In this document: positions 8,182 to 17,015 of the stretch, one piece after another
Layout: every line of letters starts with the position of its first letter
How positions within the stretch are numbered: the first letter of the stretch is position 1
Assembly (NCBI GenBank): GCA_964344255.1
Contig: CAYFMQ010000006.1
Span: forward strand, 1-64,000
DNA length: 64,000 bases
Origin: JAJFIE01 sp964344255
GTDB taxonomy: Bacteria > Pseudomonadota > Alphaproteobacteria > Rhodospirillales > Casp-alpha2
Direction of reading: 5' to 3'
Notes under the pieces: generated by a model
Database searches by the model: none
Seen by the model: the letters and a program-made list of their open reading frames with translations, nothing else
Told to the model about the DNA's origin: nothing
Program-made: the position numbers and the translations under genes

Positions 8182-9024
8182 TCAGCTCCCCGCGCCACTG
8201 GCTTTCCAGTAGCTCAGGTTCATGTCCTGCAACAGGGAATCGTGCTTGATGCCGAGACAGTCGCGCATGGTGTGGTAGCGCCCGACCTCGACCCGCCATA
8301 GACAGGCGTCGAACATGTCGCGCGCCCTGTCGACGGCCGCCTGTTCAGGCAGGCCACCCGCTTCGGGGCTATAGGCCGTGACGCGTTGCCAGGTAACATC
8401 CCACAGGCCGGCCCGGTCCGCCGACGGCATCGGCTCGGCCAGCGGTGTCTGGTTGATCAGGGTATTGACCAGACCGACGGCCTGGGATTTTTCGCTGGCG
8501 CCGCTGAGCCATTCGTCGGCAAGCGGCCTGAGGGTCGTCACGGCGGTCTGGATTTCTTCGGGCCTGATGGGATCGTCATCGCCGGCAACGGGAACCGGCA
8601 CCAGGGTGACGCCGGAGGATACGCTGATGGCCGCATTGGAGGCGTTCAGGCCTTTCAGGACCTGCTCGTCCATTTCGGCCAGCACGGCGGTGAAGCCCCG
8701 TTTGCTGGTCAGCCGGATCATGTCGGTTGCCGGAACCCGGCGTTCTCCACCCGATGAATCGGTGTAGATCAGGGTTATGGAGGTGTCGTCATGGGACGTA
8801 TAGCCCGTTCCGGGTTGCGGGTTGGAACGCTGCTTTTGCAGGCAGAAGGAACTCAGATCGGCGGCGCAGATTCCATCCGCGCAGTGCAGCGGCTGGGGCA
8901 CCGGCGTCGCGGCGACGGCCAGCAATTGCGGTGCGGCCCAGGCAGAAGTGCTCAGGAACGGCAACGCAAGCAAAAGGGCGGCCATCGCGGCCGTTACGGT
9001 AAGGGTATTGAATCGGGGTGTCAT
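8182..9024 (-). CDS. Hypothetical secreted protein
   Basis: Protein of 280 aa. It starts with a clear Sec signal peptide: a basic start, the hydrophobic run AAMAALLLALPFLS and an Ala-rich cleavage region around SAWAAP. The mature part has four cysteines in two pairs (HCADGIC and ACLWRV/RDCLG), which could form disulfides, and an Asp/Ser-rich centre. I do not recognise the family. It lies two bases upstream of the MBL hydrolase start, so both are probably translated from one message. A role in the periplasm or envelope is the most that can be inferred. Confidence 0.68.
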   Translation of the reverse strand: MTPRFNTLTVTAAMAALLLALPFLSTSAWAAPQLLAVAATPVPQPLHCADGICAADLSSFCLQKQRSNPQPGTGYTSHDDTSITLIYTDSSGGERRVPATDMIRLTSKRGFTAVLAEMDEQVLKGLNASNAAISVSSGVTLVPVPVAGDDDPIRPEEIQTAVTTLRPLADEWLSGASEKSQAVGLVNTLINQTPLAEPMPSADRAGLWDVTWQRVTAYSPEAGGLPEQAAVDRARDMFDACLWRVEVGRYHTMRDCLGIKHDSLLQDMNLSYWKASGAGS

Positions 9025-9123
9025 GGGTCAGGCTCTGCTGTGAACAATAAAACATGCGCCAAAACTATGGGTTCTATAATGGTCTCACAGGCTCAAGCGG
9101 AAGTCAAAAACATGGCGGCCCGC

Positions 9124-10473
9124 TCAGATGAAATCCTGCAGGCCTTCTGCACCGCGCTTGTCGGTGTTGTTCAGGTTGGCGCCGCGCAGGTCGGCTTCCG
9201 TGAAATCGGCGTCCTGCAGCAGCGAGCCCGACAGGTCAGCGTCCCTGAAATCCGCACCGGTGAAGTCGGCGCCGACATAATCCCCGTTCTGCATGTTGGC
9301 GCCGTTGAACTTGGTGCGGCGCGCCTTGGCGTGATCCAGCGATGTCCGCCATTCACCACCCCCGGCGCGGCTCGAAACGATGATCGAGCTCAGGTCCGCG
9401 CCGACAAAGGAGGCGTCGTCCAGAATGGCGCGCATGAATTTCGTGCCGCGCAGAACGGACCGGTCCATCCGGGCTTCGCGAAGATCGGCAAAGGCCATGT
9501 CCGACATGATGATCTCGGCGCGTGTCAGGTTGACGGAGCGCAAGACGGCATAGGCGATGTTCGCCGCCGACAGATTGACCTTCGAGAGGTCAATTCCGGT
9601 CAGGTTCGTCGCCGAAAGATCGGCGCGTACGCCGTTCTTGCCGTTGGTGCCCACCCACTCGACATGATCCTGGATGATCTGCTGGATGGATTTGTCCAGC
9701 TTGTCGATGGTCTTGGCGACCTTGGAGTCCGACAAGTCCACGTTGGTGAAATCCATGTTGTCGAACACGGCGCCGATAAGGTCCGCGCCCGACAGGTCGG
9801 CGTGATCGAGCTGGGTGGCGGAGAAACTGGCGCCGTGGAAAACGGCGCCCGACAGGTTGGCTTCGGTGAAGTCGGCGCCTTCAAGGTTGCAGCCGGTCAT
9901 GTTGGAAAGCGACAGGTTGGCGCGGATGAATTTGGCATTGCTGAGGTTGCAATCGGTCAGGTCGGTCTGGACAATGAAGGAGTTGGATACCCGCGCGCCG
10001 GACATATTGGCGCCCCTGGCCGTCGCTTGTTCGAGGCCGGTTGCTGTGGGATCAGGGACCATCCCGCGGATATCGCCGCCCCGGCCCTTGGTCAGAAGCT
10101 GGCCTTCGCGCATGTCGGCTTCCTCGAGGATTGCACGGTTCAGGTCGGCTCGCGCCAGGCAGGCGCCGCGCAGGTCTGTCCGAGACAGGTCGGCATAGGC
10201 CAGTTGGGCTGAACGCAGGTCGGCGCCGAACAGGTTGGCTTCCGAAAACAGGCCCGCCTGCATTTCGGCATGACACAGCAGGGCGCCGGTGAAATCCGCG
10301 CCGCGGAAGTCCCTGTTGGCAAGATCCAGGTAGGACATGTCCCTGAACTTGAGCATGGCGCGGGTACCGCCCATCTCGCCGTTGGCGAACTTTTCGTGGG
10401 ACTCGGCGATTTCATCAAGTTCCTGCTGGGTTATTTTCTCCCACTGGTCCTTGTTTTTATCCTTATTAAGCAC
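9124..10473 (-). CDS. Pentapeptide-repeat protein
   Basis: Protein of about 449 aa. After about 45 residues almost the whole length consists of A-[DN]-[LF]-x-x pentapeptides, for example ANLFGADLRSAQLAYADL and, at the C-terminus, ADFTEADLRGANL. They are broken near the middle by a short helical linker (KVAKTIDKLDKSIQQII). Such repeats fold as a right-handed square beta-helix. Known members shield DNA gyrase or act as scaffolds; most are uncharacterised. No signal peptide or membrane segment is seen. I prefer the GTG at 10473, which has AGAGG seven bases upstream, over the more distal GTG at 10494. It appears to be a single-gene unit, divergent from trmFO. Confidence 0.85.
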   Translation of the reverse strand: MLNKDKNKDQWEKITQQELDEIAESHEKFANGEMGGTRAMLKFRDMSYLDLANRDFRGADFTGALLCHAEMQAGLFSEANLFGADLRSAQLAYADLSRTDLRGACLARADLNRAILEEADMREGQLLTKGRGGDIRGMVPDPTATGLEQATARGANMSGARVSNSFIVQTDLTDCNLSNAKFIRANLSLSNMTGCNLEGADFTEANLSGAVFHGASFSATQLDHADLSGADLIGAVFDNMDFTNVDLSDSKVAKTIDKLDKSIQQIIQDHVEWVGTNGKNGVRADLSATNLTGIDLSKVNLSAANIAYAVLRSVNLTRAEIIMSDMAFADLREARMDRSVLRGTKFMRAILDDASFVGADLSSIIVSSRAGGGEWRTSLDHAKARRTKFNGANMQNGDYVGADFTGADFRDADLSGSLLQDADFTEADLRGANLNNTDKRGAEGLQDFI

Positions 10474-10571
10474 GTGTGGCCCTCTTTCGCTCACTTGCCG
10501 GCAGCCAATATTCTATCTAAATGCCTTAAAATTGTATTGAGTGCAGTAACTTCCATCACTATTGAAGGCGA

Positions 10572-11966
10572 ATGACTAGTAAAAACGACAACACTGCTGA
10601 GAAGCCGGTCCATGTAATCGGCGGCGGATTGGCCGGTTCGGAAGCCGCCTGGCAACTGGCCGAGGCCGGCGTTTCCGTCGTTCTCCATGAAATGCGGCCC
10701 CACCGCGGAACGGATGCTCACCAGGGCGACGGCCTGGCGGAGTTGGTATGCTCGAACTCGTTCAGGTCAGACGATGCCGAGTATAACGCCGTCGGATTGC
10801 TGCACCATGAAATGCGCCGGCTTGGTTCGCTGATCATGACGGCAGCGGATGAAAACCGGGTTCCCGCCGGTTCAGCCCTGGCTGTCGACCGTGACGGGTT
10901 CAGCCGCGCCGTCGAGCGGCGCCTCGCCGATCACCCCCTGGTCGAAATCAGGCGGGGCGAGGTCACGGAGCTGCCGCCCGAGGACTGGGGCTCCTGCATC
11001 ATCGCAACGGGGCCGCTGACGTCCCCTGCCCTGGCCGAAGCCATCAACCGTTTGAGCGGTGAGGAATCCCTGGCTTTCTTCGACGCCATCGCACCCATTG
11101 TCTACAAGGACAGCATCGATTTGGACGTCGCCTGGTTTCAGTCCCGCTATGACAAGAGCGCGCCGGGCAGTGACGGCAAGGATTACATCAACTGCCCCAT
11201 GACCAGGGAGCACTACGAAACCTTCATCCGGAACCTGATTGAAGGCGAAAAGGTGGAATTCAAGGAATGGGAGCAGAACACGCCCTACTTCGACGGCTGC
11301 CTTCCCATCGAAGTGATGGCGGAACGTGGACCGGAAACCCTTCGACACGGTCCCATGAAGCCGCGCGGCTTGACCAATGCTCATGATCCGGAAACGAAAC
11401 CCTATGCCGTCGTGCAACTGCGCCAGGACAATGCGCTTGGAACGCTCTACAACATGGTCGGTTTCCAGACCAAGTTGACCTATGGCGAGCAGCAGCGGGT
11501 GTTTCGCTCCATACCCGGGCTTGAAAACGCCCAGTTTGCCCGTCTCGGCGGATTGCATCGCAACACGTTCCTCAATTCCCCCCGCCTGCTGGATCCGACC
11601 TTGCGGTTGAAGGCTTTGCCCCATATCAGGTTTGCAGGCCAGATCACAGGTTGCGAAGGCTATGTGGAAAGCACGGCCGTCGGCCTGCTGGCGGCTTTGT
11701 TCACTGTGTCAGAGCGAACTGGAAAAACGCTCACGCCGCCGCCTGACTTAACGGCCCTGGGCGCTCTTTTATCCCACATTACCATCGGCGCCGATGCGGA
11801 AACGTTCCAGCCCATGAACATCAATTTCGGCCTGTTCCCGCCCCTTGAGAAAAAACCGGGAGAGCGTCCGCCCAAAGGGCGGGATCGCAAAAAAGCCATG
11901 AGCAAACGCGCCATGGATGCCTTTGACCCCTGGGCGGAAACGGCTGGCAATTCAGGTAGGCGATAA
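10572..11966 (+). CDS. trmFO: Methylenetetrahydrofolate--tRNA-(uracil-5-)-methyltransferase TrmFO
   Basis: FAD- and folate-dependent enzyme of 464 aa that makes 5-methyluridine at position 54 of tRNA. The N-terminal dinucleotide site is VIGGGLAGSEAAWQ, followed by the family hallmarks HEMRP and ELVCSNSFRSD, and late GQITGCEGYVESTAVGLLAA. A lysine-rich tail follows near PPKGRDRKKAMSKRAM. Length matches the family (about 440-470 aa). GAAGG precedes the ATG by a suitable distance. The upstream neighbour is divergent and the downstream GNAT is convergent, so it is expected to be monocistronic. Confidence 0.96.
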   Translation: MTSKNDNTAEKPVHVIGGGLAGSEAAWQLAEAGVSVVLHEMRPHRGTDAHQGDGLAELVCSNSFRSDDAEYNAVGLLHHEMRRLGSLIMTAADENRVPAGSALAVDRDGFSRAVERRLADHPLVEIRRGEVTELPPEDWGSCIIATGPLTSPALAEAINRLSGEESLAFFDAIAPIVYKDSIDLDVAWFQSRYDKSAPGSDGKDYINCPMTREHYETFIRNLIEGEKVEFKEWEQNTPYFDGCLPIEVMAERGPETLRHGPMKPRGLTNAHDPETKPYAVVQLRQDNALGTLYNMVGFQTKLTYGEQQRVFRSIPGLENAQFARLGGLHRNTFLNSPRLLDPTLRLKALPHIRFAGQITGCEGYVESTAVGLLAALFTVSERTGKTLTPPPDLTALGALLSHITIGADAETFQPMNINFGLFPPLEKKPGERPPKGRDRKKAMSKRAMDAFDPWAETAGNSGRR

Positions 11967-11991
11967 TCCTCGTTGTGTCGCAGTTTAAGGA

Positions 11992-12507
11992 TCAGGCGAC
12001 TCGGATTTCGGGGTTTGCCATGCTGGTGACGTTCCCCTGAACATCAATCAAGGCGTCGTTTCTCAGTTCCCGAACCAGCAGGCGCTCTGGTTGCTCGCCG
12101 GGCATGAAAATATTGCGGTTTTCAGTAGGGCCGAAACCGAAGCGGCCATAGTACGTCAGGTCACCCACCAGCAGGACAATCCCGTGTCCCTGTTCGCGGG
12201 CCACTTCAAGGCCATGATGGATAAGGGCGGCGCCGATGCCCTGACCCTGGTGGTCGGGATCAACACCGAGCGGACCAAGCAACAGGGCCGGAACGGATTG
12301 CTTGCCGCAGATCATCACGGGCCAGAACCGGATCGTGCCCAGCAATTGTCTTTCCTGCATGGCGACGAAACGCAACTCAGGGATATCGCCGATATCTTCA
12401 CGGTAGGAATATGACGTCTTGGAGAAACGGGCTTTCCCAAACGCCTTGTCCAGCAAGGTTTCGATTTTTTCGGCGTGGGACGGTTTCTGGGGTGTGATAT
12501 CGAACAT
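11992..12507 (-). CDS. GNAT-family N-acetyltransferase
   Basis: Protein of 171 aa with the acetyl-CoA-binding motif A as LLLGPLGVDPDHQGQGIGAALIHHGL (residues about 76-101), followed by GHGIVLLVGDLTYYGRFGF. This matches the YhbS-like subgroup of GNATs, which acetylate small molecules or proteins. The substrate is unknown. AGGAA stands seven bases before the ATG. It is convergent with trmFO and lies downstream of the EamA gene on the same strand, but a gap of about 260 nt makes a shared transcript uncertain. Confidence 0.87.
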   Translation of the reverse strand: MFDITPQKPSHAEKIETLLDKAFGKARFSKTSYSYREDIGDIPELRFVAMQERQLLGTIRFWPVMICGKQSVPALLLGPLGVDPDHQGQGIGAALIHHGLEVAREQGHGIVLLVGDLTYYGRFGFGPTENRNIFMPGEQPERLLVRELRNDALIDVQGNVTSMANPEIRVA

Positions 12508-12769
12508 TTTTCGGTTCCTGAAAGTAAGTTTAAGTCAATCGGGCTGAGCAGAAAGTGCTGAGGCTGAATGACTTCCGGGACCTTTATCGGGAAATTCCGT
12601 TATGGCTCCCTGGAACCTGTACGATTGTCGTGGAAACGAGATACGGGTTCTGAGTGCTGAAACCGGACGCGTCAAACCGCCGCAGCGAAAATTCGCTGGC
12701 GTCGTCGTCGCAAATTGGCAGCACCGAGATCGGTCACGTTGTATCTCCAATTATTCAGGAACCGGCTAA
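12508..12769. other. Intergenic stretch without a recognised gene
   Basis: About 260 nt between a GNAT gene and an EamA gene on the same strand. Both strands contain only short open frames without ribosome-binding sites. I see no strong terminator hairpin, tRNA or repeat. Confidence 0.4.
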
Positions 12770-13654
12770 TTACGGTTCACGAGCGTCTTTGTCAACCTTA
12801 TCGCTTTTGTTCCGACGCTCAATCGTCGTGGCCGCAACGCCTATCATCACCAATATGGCCCCGATCGACATGGACAGGGTGAATACCTCATCCAGGATAA
12901 ACACGCCGAAAATTACCGTGGTGACCGGCGTCAACAGCAGAAACGGCGCAAGGCTGCTGAGCGCACAGGTGCTGAGCAGATGATACCAGATGCTGTAGGC
13001 CATGGCGGTCATGATGAGCCCGAGATAGAGCACGATACCCCAGTCGATCCATGTGGCCTGGGTTATCGCCTGCCACTGGTTTTCCTCGATGGCCAGGGAG
13101 GCGACAAACATCTGCGGGGCGGCAAACATGGAAACCCAGGCCAAAAGCATGGGACCTTTAACTTCTCGGAGCTGGCTGACCATTACCTGGCCCACGGCCC
13201 ATGTCATGGCGCCGGTGGCGACAAGGCCCACATATACCAGATTGCCCTCCAGCCTCGGTTCCCCGGCGATAATCGCTACGCCGCCAAAGGCCAACGCCAT
13301 GCCGATGGCGCGTTTCCAGCCGAAACGTTCTTTAAGAAAAACCGCAGCCAGCAAGGCCAGGAATGGCGCTTCCAGTTGCACCACGATAACAGCCGTTGAC
13401 GCATCCAGTCCCTTTAGTCCGTAGAATGTAAACCCGTACTGAATCGTTGCGCTGATCAGGGCGATCAGAAAGATACGGCCCATGAATGGCCAAGGCGGAC
13501 GTGTAAACCAGACAAGCACAAGTGCCGCCAATGAGAACCGCATGCTCATGATCAGTAACGGAGGAAACTGATACATGCCGACTTTCGCCATGGCGAAACC
13601 CAATCCCCAAGTTGTCGGAATGATCAGAGCAAGAAAAATCTGCTTTGGCGTCAA
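12770..13654 (-). CDS. DMT-superfamily (EamA) transporter
   Basis: Membrane protein of about 294 aa with ten predicted helices and two EamA repeats. The first begins LALIIPTTWGLGFAMAKVG and the second lies in the C-terminal half around VSMFAAPQMFVASLA. A late segment, TPVTTVIFGVFILDE, matches the conserved end of helix 9-10. The frame is open to 13753, but I favour the TTG at 13654: GGGAGAG stands eight bases upstream and the resulting length is standard for the family. Substrate unknown. One of four EamA-type genes in the window. Confidence 0.84.
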   Translation of the reverse strand: MTPKQIFLALIIPTTWGLGFAMAKVGMYQFPPLLIMSMRFSLAALVLVWFTRPPWPFMGRIFLIALISATIQYGFTFYGLKGLDASTAVIVVQLEAPFLALLAAVFLKERFGWKRAIGMALAFGGVAIIAGEPRLEGNLVYVGLVATGAMTWAVGQVMVSQLREVKGPMLLAWVSMFAAPQMFVASLAIEENQWQAITQATWIDWGIVLYLGLIMTAMAYSIWYHLLSTCALSSLAPFLLLTPVTTVIFGVFILDEVFTLSMSIGAILVMIGVAATTIERRNKSDKVDKDAREP

Positions 13655-13884
13655 GTTACAAGCTCTCCCGAGTGGTTTGAATAACCTGATGGTTGAAAAA
13701 ACCAGGTCAGGAAACCAGCAGACTCTTGTAGCCGTTTTCAGATATAACCGCACTGAAATTCTAATTTATATCTTGAGCGTTCGTCGGTGTTTGCTTGGAA
13801 ACTCACTGGATTGGCGTTCGGTCGCACCTGAGATTTCGGGACCAGCCTAAAGCCTTTGGAAAAGCTGGTGCTTTGGCAATACAT

Positions 13885-13908
13885 GCGAATCGGTTAGACC
13901 TGATTCGC
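13885..13908. promoter_or_regulatory. Strong inverted repeat in a 480-nt intergenic region
   Basis: GCGAATC at 13885-13891 and GATTCGC at 13902-13908 are perfect reverse complements. The inner GGT/ACC extends the stem to ten pairs with one bulged T and a TAG loop. It sits between divergent genes (EamA to the left, the acidic secreted protein to the right). No T-run follows, so an operator or an RNA hairpin is more likely than a terminator. The rest of 13655-14138 is AT-rich, with no gene seen. Confidence 0.5.
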
Positions 13909-14138
13909 TCCTGAACAGGAATCTGTGATGAAATAGAGCGAAATAGTGAGTTATTTGGTCCACTGAAGCAAAATACGAATGCTGTTAAAAATTAACTATA
14001 ACAATATGTTACAATTTTTTTTTAACTCATTTCGTGAGCTGTGGTGATGGCGAATTCATGAATTAAATGGCAAAATAAATGCGAAAAGTTATGTGTACCG
14101 TAATCTTCCGTTGTTGACGATCAGGTCTGCTTCGGGTC

Positions 14139-14384
14139 GTGGGGACAGGTGTGTCAGTATTAACTGTTTCGCAAAACCGTTTGAGGAATGCTCCCCGTTC
14201 ACGGAGAGGAAGCACACGTTTGCTTGTTGCAGTATTCGTCGCGTTTGGTGTTCTGGTTTCATTACCGGATACATCTTTCGCCGCTCTTTCCCTCAGCAAT
14301 GACCAGGCAAACGATACGGCCCCGAGCGGTGCTCCCTTATTCGGCGGAAACAAGCCGGCTTTTCAGGGCTGTCCGCGACGGTAA
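14139..14384 (+). pseudogene. Signal-peptide segment of the acidic ankyrin protein, in a different frame
   Basis: Short open frame whose product has a convincing Sec signal peptide (LLVAVFVAFGVLVSL, cleavage near TSFA/A) followed by a short linker. It ends in a stop just after the point where the next reading frame starts to encode an ankyrin-like unit. Skipping one base near 14358 joins ...GGNKP to LFRAVRDGKL and restores a normal secreted protein. I therefore read it as the true 5' end of the gene at 14188-17010, split by a one-base insertion, a sequencing error or, less likely, programmed frameshifting. Confidence 0.55.
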
Positions 14385-17010
14385 ATTGAGCGCTGTCCAA
14401 CAGGCCGTTATCGATGGCGCCGATTTGCTCGCTGTTAACGCCGACAATTTGACAGCGGCAGAGCTGGCTGAATCACTCGGTCATTTCACGATCACACATT
14501 TCCTGCGTGCTTATCAGGCTATAGAGGAACGCACGAGTGAGCCGACAACAATCGTTGAAACTGATGAGCCTGCTCCTGCTCCCCTACCGGAAGAAGCTTC
14601 ACCGGAAGAGACCGTTCAGCGCGAAGCATCAGTGAGTGGCGAAGGGATTATTCCACGCGATGATCTTGAACCAATTGAAGATACTCCCTCTCCTTCAGAT
14701 CAGGCTAACCAGGTAACTGATCTAAAGTCTGTTGCCACGCCAGTTAGTGAATTGCCGGAAGCACCGTCAACTGCCATCTTGGAGGAACCGGCTGCAGAGG
14801 CGGGAACGGAATCGCTAAAAGATTATTTTTCCCGTCTCAGCGTTTTAAATCCCAGCCATACCCCGAAGCCACCAGTATCCGAAGCGCCTTCCGAAGCGGT
14901 TGAAGAAAGCGGGTCTGAGATATTGACGGCGATGGATGAGCCTGCCGTTTCCACGGAAGATCTGGAAAAAGCTATTCCGCTTTCCATTGAAGGGGCTGAG
15001 ATCATCGAGGCTGAACCTGAAGCGGTCATGGCTGAAGATGAGGATGAAGCGGATATTTTATCCCAGGAAGGCGAACGTGTGGCATTTGATCCCAATACAC
15101 CTCCCCGAAAACCTGCTGAAGACATGACTGGTGAGGCTTCCATCTTCACCTCTGTCGAGAAGGAGGATCAGCAACCCGAAATACCGGAAGGCACTGTTGA
15201 AGAAGTTGACGTTCCAATGCTGGCTGAAATTCCTGAAATTCCCGAACCATCGTTACCTGAACTTCCATCCGACGATGAAAGCGGTTTTTTCGCCCAAATG
15301 AGGATTTTTGATGAGGGGACAGTATCGCCACAGCCGCCGCCAGTGGATGAACCGGATTCCGTAGCGCGTAATACGGAATTGTTGCCTGAGTATGAAAGGA
15401 TAAGGGCAGCCGTTATTGAGAAACTTCGCAAGGAATCCAATAAGCGTTCACAACAACTGGCTGATGTCCGTGAACAAAACATTGAAGAAACCGAAAAAGA
15501 AGACATGATCCGCGAGCATCTGTCAGGAACGCAAAACATCCAGACGGAACTGCGCGCCAAGCAGAGAGCGGAATTGACTGGCTCAGCCTTGCCACCGGGA
15601 TATGTTCCGCCGCCCGATGGCGGTTCTTCTGGTGTTCGTTTCTTGCAACGTCTTGGCCTTTTTGACCCTGAAGAGGCGGAACAGATCGCTCAAATACAGG
15701 ATATGTCCAGACCCCAGCTTCCTTCGGGGACCTCATCCTATGAACAACCCACCCTTATGGAGGCTGGTGAAACTTTATTGTTGCCTGAGCTGTCTCCTGG
15801 AAAACTTGCTAAAAAATCACTGGCGTTTGTTGATCACGGGTATAGCGCCCCGCCGGCGGGAAGATCGATTGACACCGCTGAAGATAATGCTGTTGCTGCC
15901 CTTGGGCAGATTGCCCGTCTGTTCCAGTCACCGAATATAGGATACCCGAGCCAGACAAGCGCCCTACCCCAGCCGGGGGCGTTACCTCAAGCCGTGACAT
16001 CGCAAGGAAACCTAGGCGCTAATATTTTACCCCAGGCCCCATCCGAAGCCCCGCTGAGTTCTTCGGATTTGGCGTCCCCGCCACCCATGTCATCCCTTGG
16101 CAATGAAATTGAAACTACCGGGCAACCCGTTTCGGTTCCTGAAATTCCTGTCAGCCCCGCAGATCTGGCCCAATTAGGAATTCCGGAGCAACAACCAGCG
16201 CCTTCATGGGATGTAACATCGACGGATAATCAGGGAAATATCGTTCATGGTGCGCCAACACCGGGTGATGGTGCATCTGGCGGTTTCGCAACCCAGCTTT
16301 CCCAGATTTTCTCTCAACCCCAACCGGGGGCTGAAACTTCCCAACAAACGGCAATAACCGGCTCGTGGGATGTCGTATCCGTTCAATCTGCGCCAACGGC
16401 AGCTCGGACGTTGCTGGGTGGAGCCGTTGTCCCGAAAACCAGTTCAGCCGTAGCTGCAGCGGGTATTTTATCCATGGGTCAAACGGTGGTTCTGGGCAAA
16501 GCGCCGCCGATTGGCGTTGATCCGACAGCCAGGAAGAAAGCCTGTATCGATAAGCGCCGTGGCGCCGTGCTGTTTTGCATAGAAAAAATCGACTGGCCGC
16601 AGGAACTGGAAAACTTCATGCAAGTTGATACGGTGATGTATCAGGGACTGAATGCTATTGTTCGCTATGACAATGGCGTCGCGACACGATTCCACGCCCT
16701 TTTCCCAAGTGAATCCTTTAACAATGTCGTCAGTTACTACATGCAGCGTTTGGGTAATCCGACAAATATCTGGCGCCGGACCATTTCGCCGTTGGCGGCC
16801 CCGGAACGTGAAAATCCGACCGTTATGTGGCAGGCGCTCAATCCTCATACCCAGATAACGTCGACACTGGAAATCAGGCAGTTCGACGATACGCGGGGAG
16901 GGTTCCCGGATGAAAAGCGTGGCGCCGTTACATTGTATTCCGCCCATTCAGGGCCGATCTTCCCGCAAGTTTCAGCATTTGAACTGATGCGGCTACATCC
17001 AGGTTCCTGA
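14188..17010 (+). CDS. Large acidic, proline-rich protein with ankyrin-like N-terminus (N-terminus probably frameshifted)
   Basis: Up to 940 aa in this frame. The first 50 or so residues look non-native; the recognisable part starts at LFRAVRDGKLSAVQQAV, a single ankyrin-like unit ending near THFLRAYQAI. A long, very acidic Pro/Glu/Ser-rich region follows, about 600 residues without obvious structure. A compact C-terminal domain of about 150 residues contains ACIDKRRGAVLFCIEKIDWP, an RYDNGVATRFHALFP strand region and NPTVMWQALNP. I do not recognise the C-terminal domain, but its composition suggests a folded, conserved unit. The overlapping frame at 14139-14384 supplies a signal peptide, so the intact product is probably secreted to the periplasm. 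It is convergent with the NDUFAF6-like gene, with a five-base gap. Confidence 0.68.
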   Translation: MLPVHGEEAHVCLLQYSSRLVFWFHYRIHLSPLFPSAMTRQTIRPRAVLPYSAETSRLFRAVRDGKLSAVQQAVIDGADLLAVNADNLTAAELAESLGHFTITHFLRAYQAIEERTSEPTTIVETDEPAPAPLPEEASPEETVQREASVSGEGIIPRDDLEPIEDTPSPSDQANQVTDLKSVATPVSELPEAPSTAILEEPAAEAGTESLKDYFSRLSVLNPSHTPKPPVSEAPSEAVEESGSEILTAMDEPAVSTEDLEKAIPLSIEGAEIIEAEPEAVMAEDEDEADILSQEGERVAFDPNTPPRKPAEDMTGEASIFTSVEKEDQQPEIPEGTVEEVDVPMLAEIPEIPEPSLPELPSDDESGFFAQMRIFDEGTVSPQPPPVDEPDSVARNTELLPEYERIRAAVIEKLRKESNKRSQQLADVREQNIEETEKEDMIREHLSGTQNIQTELRAKQRAELTGSALPPGYVPPPDGGSSGVRFLQRLGLFDPEEAEQIAQIQDMSRPQLPSGTSSYEQPTLMEAGETLLLPELSPGKLAKKSLAFVDHGYSAPPAGRSIDTAEDNAVAALGQIARLFQSPNIGYPSQTSALPQPGALPQAVTSQGNLGANILPQAPSEAPLSSSDLASPPPMSSLGNEIETTGQPVSVPEIPVSPADLAQLGIPEQQPAPSWDVTSTDNQGNIVHGAPTPGDGASGGFATQLSQIFSQPQPGAETSQQTAITGSWDVVSVQSAPTAARTLLGGAVVPKTSSAVAAAGILSMGQTVVLGKAPPIGVDPTARKKACIDKRRGAVLFCIEKIDWPQELENFMQVDTVMYQGLNAIVRYDNGVATRFHALFPSESFNNVVSYYMQRLGNPTNIWRRTISPLAAPERENPTVMWQALNPHTQITSTLEIRQFDDTRGGFPDEKRGAVTLYSAHSGPIFPQVSAFELMRLHPGS

Positions 17011-17015
17011 TCTCT

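Noticed and set aside
8791..10212. 473-codon open frame on the plus strand
   Set aside because: It is the mirror of the pentapeptide-repeat gene; the 15-nt periodicity removes stops from the other strand. The product has no family features.
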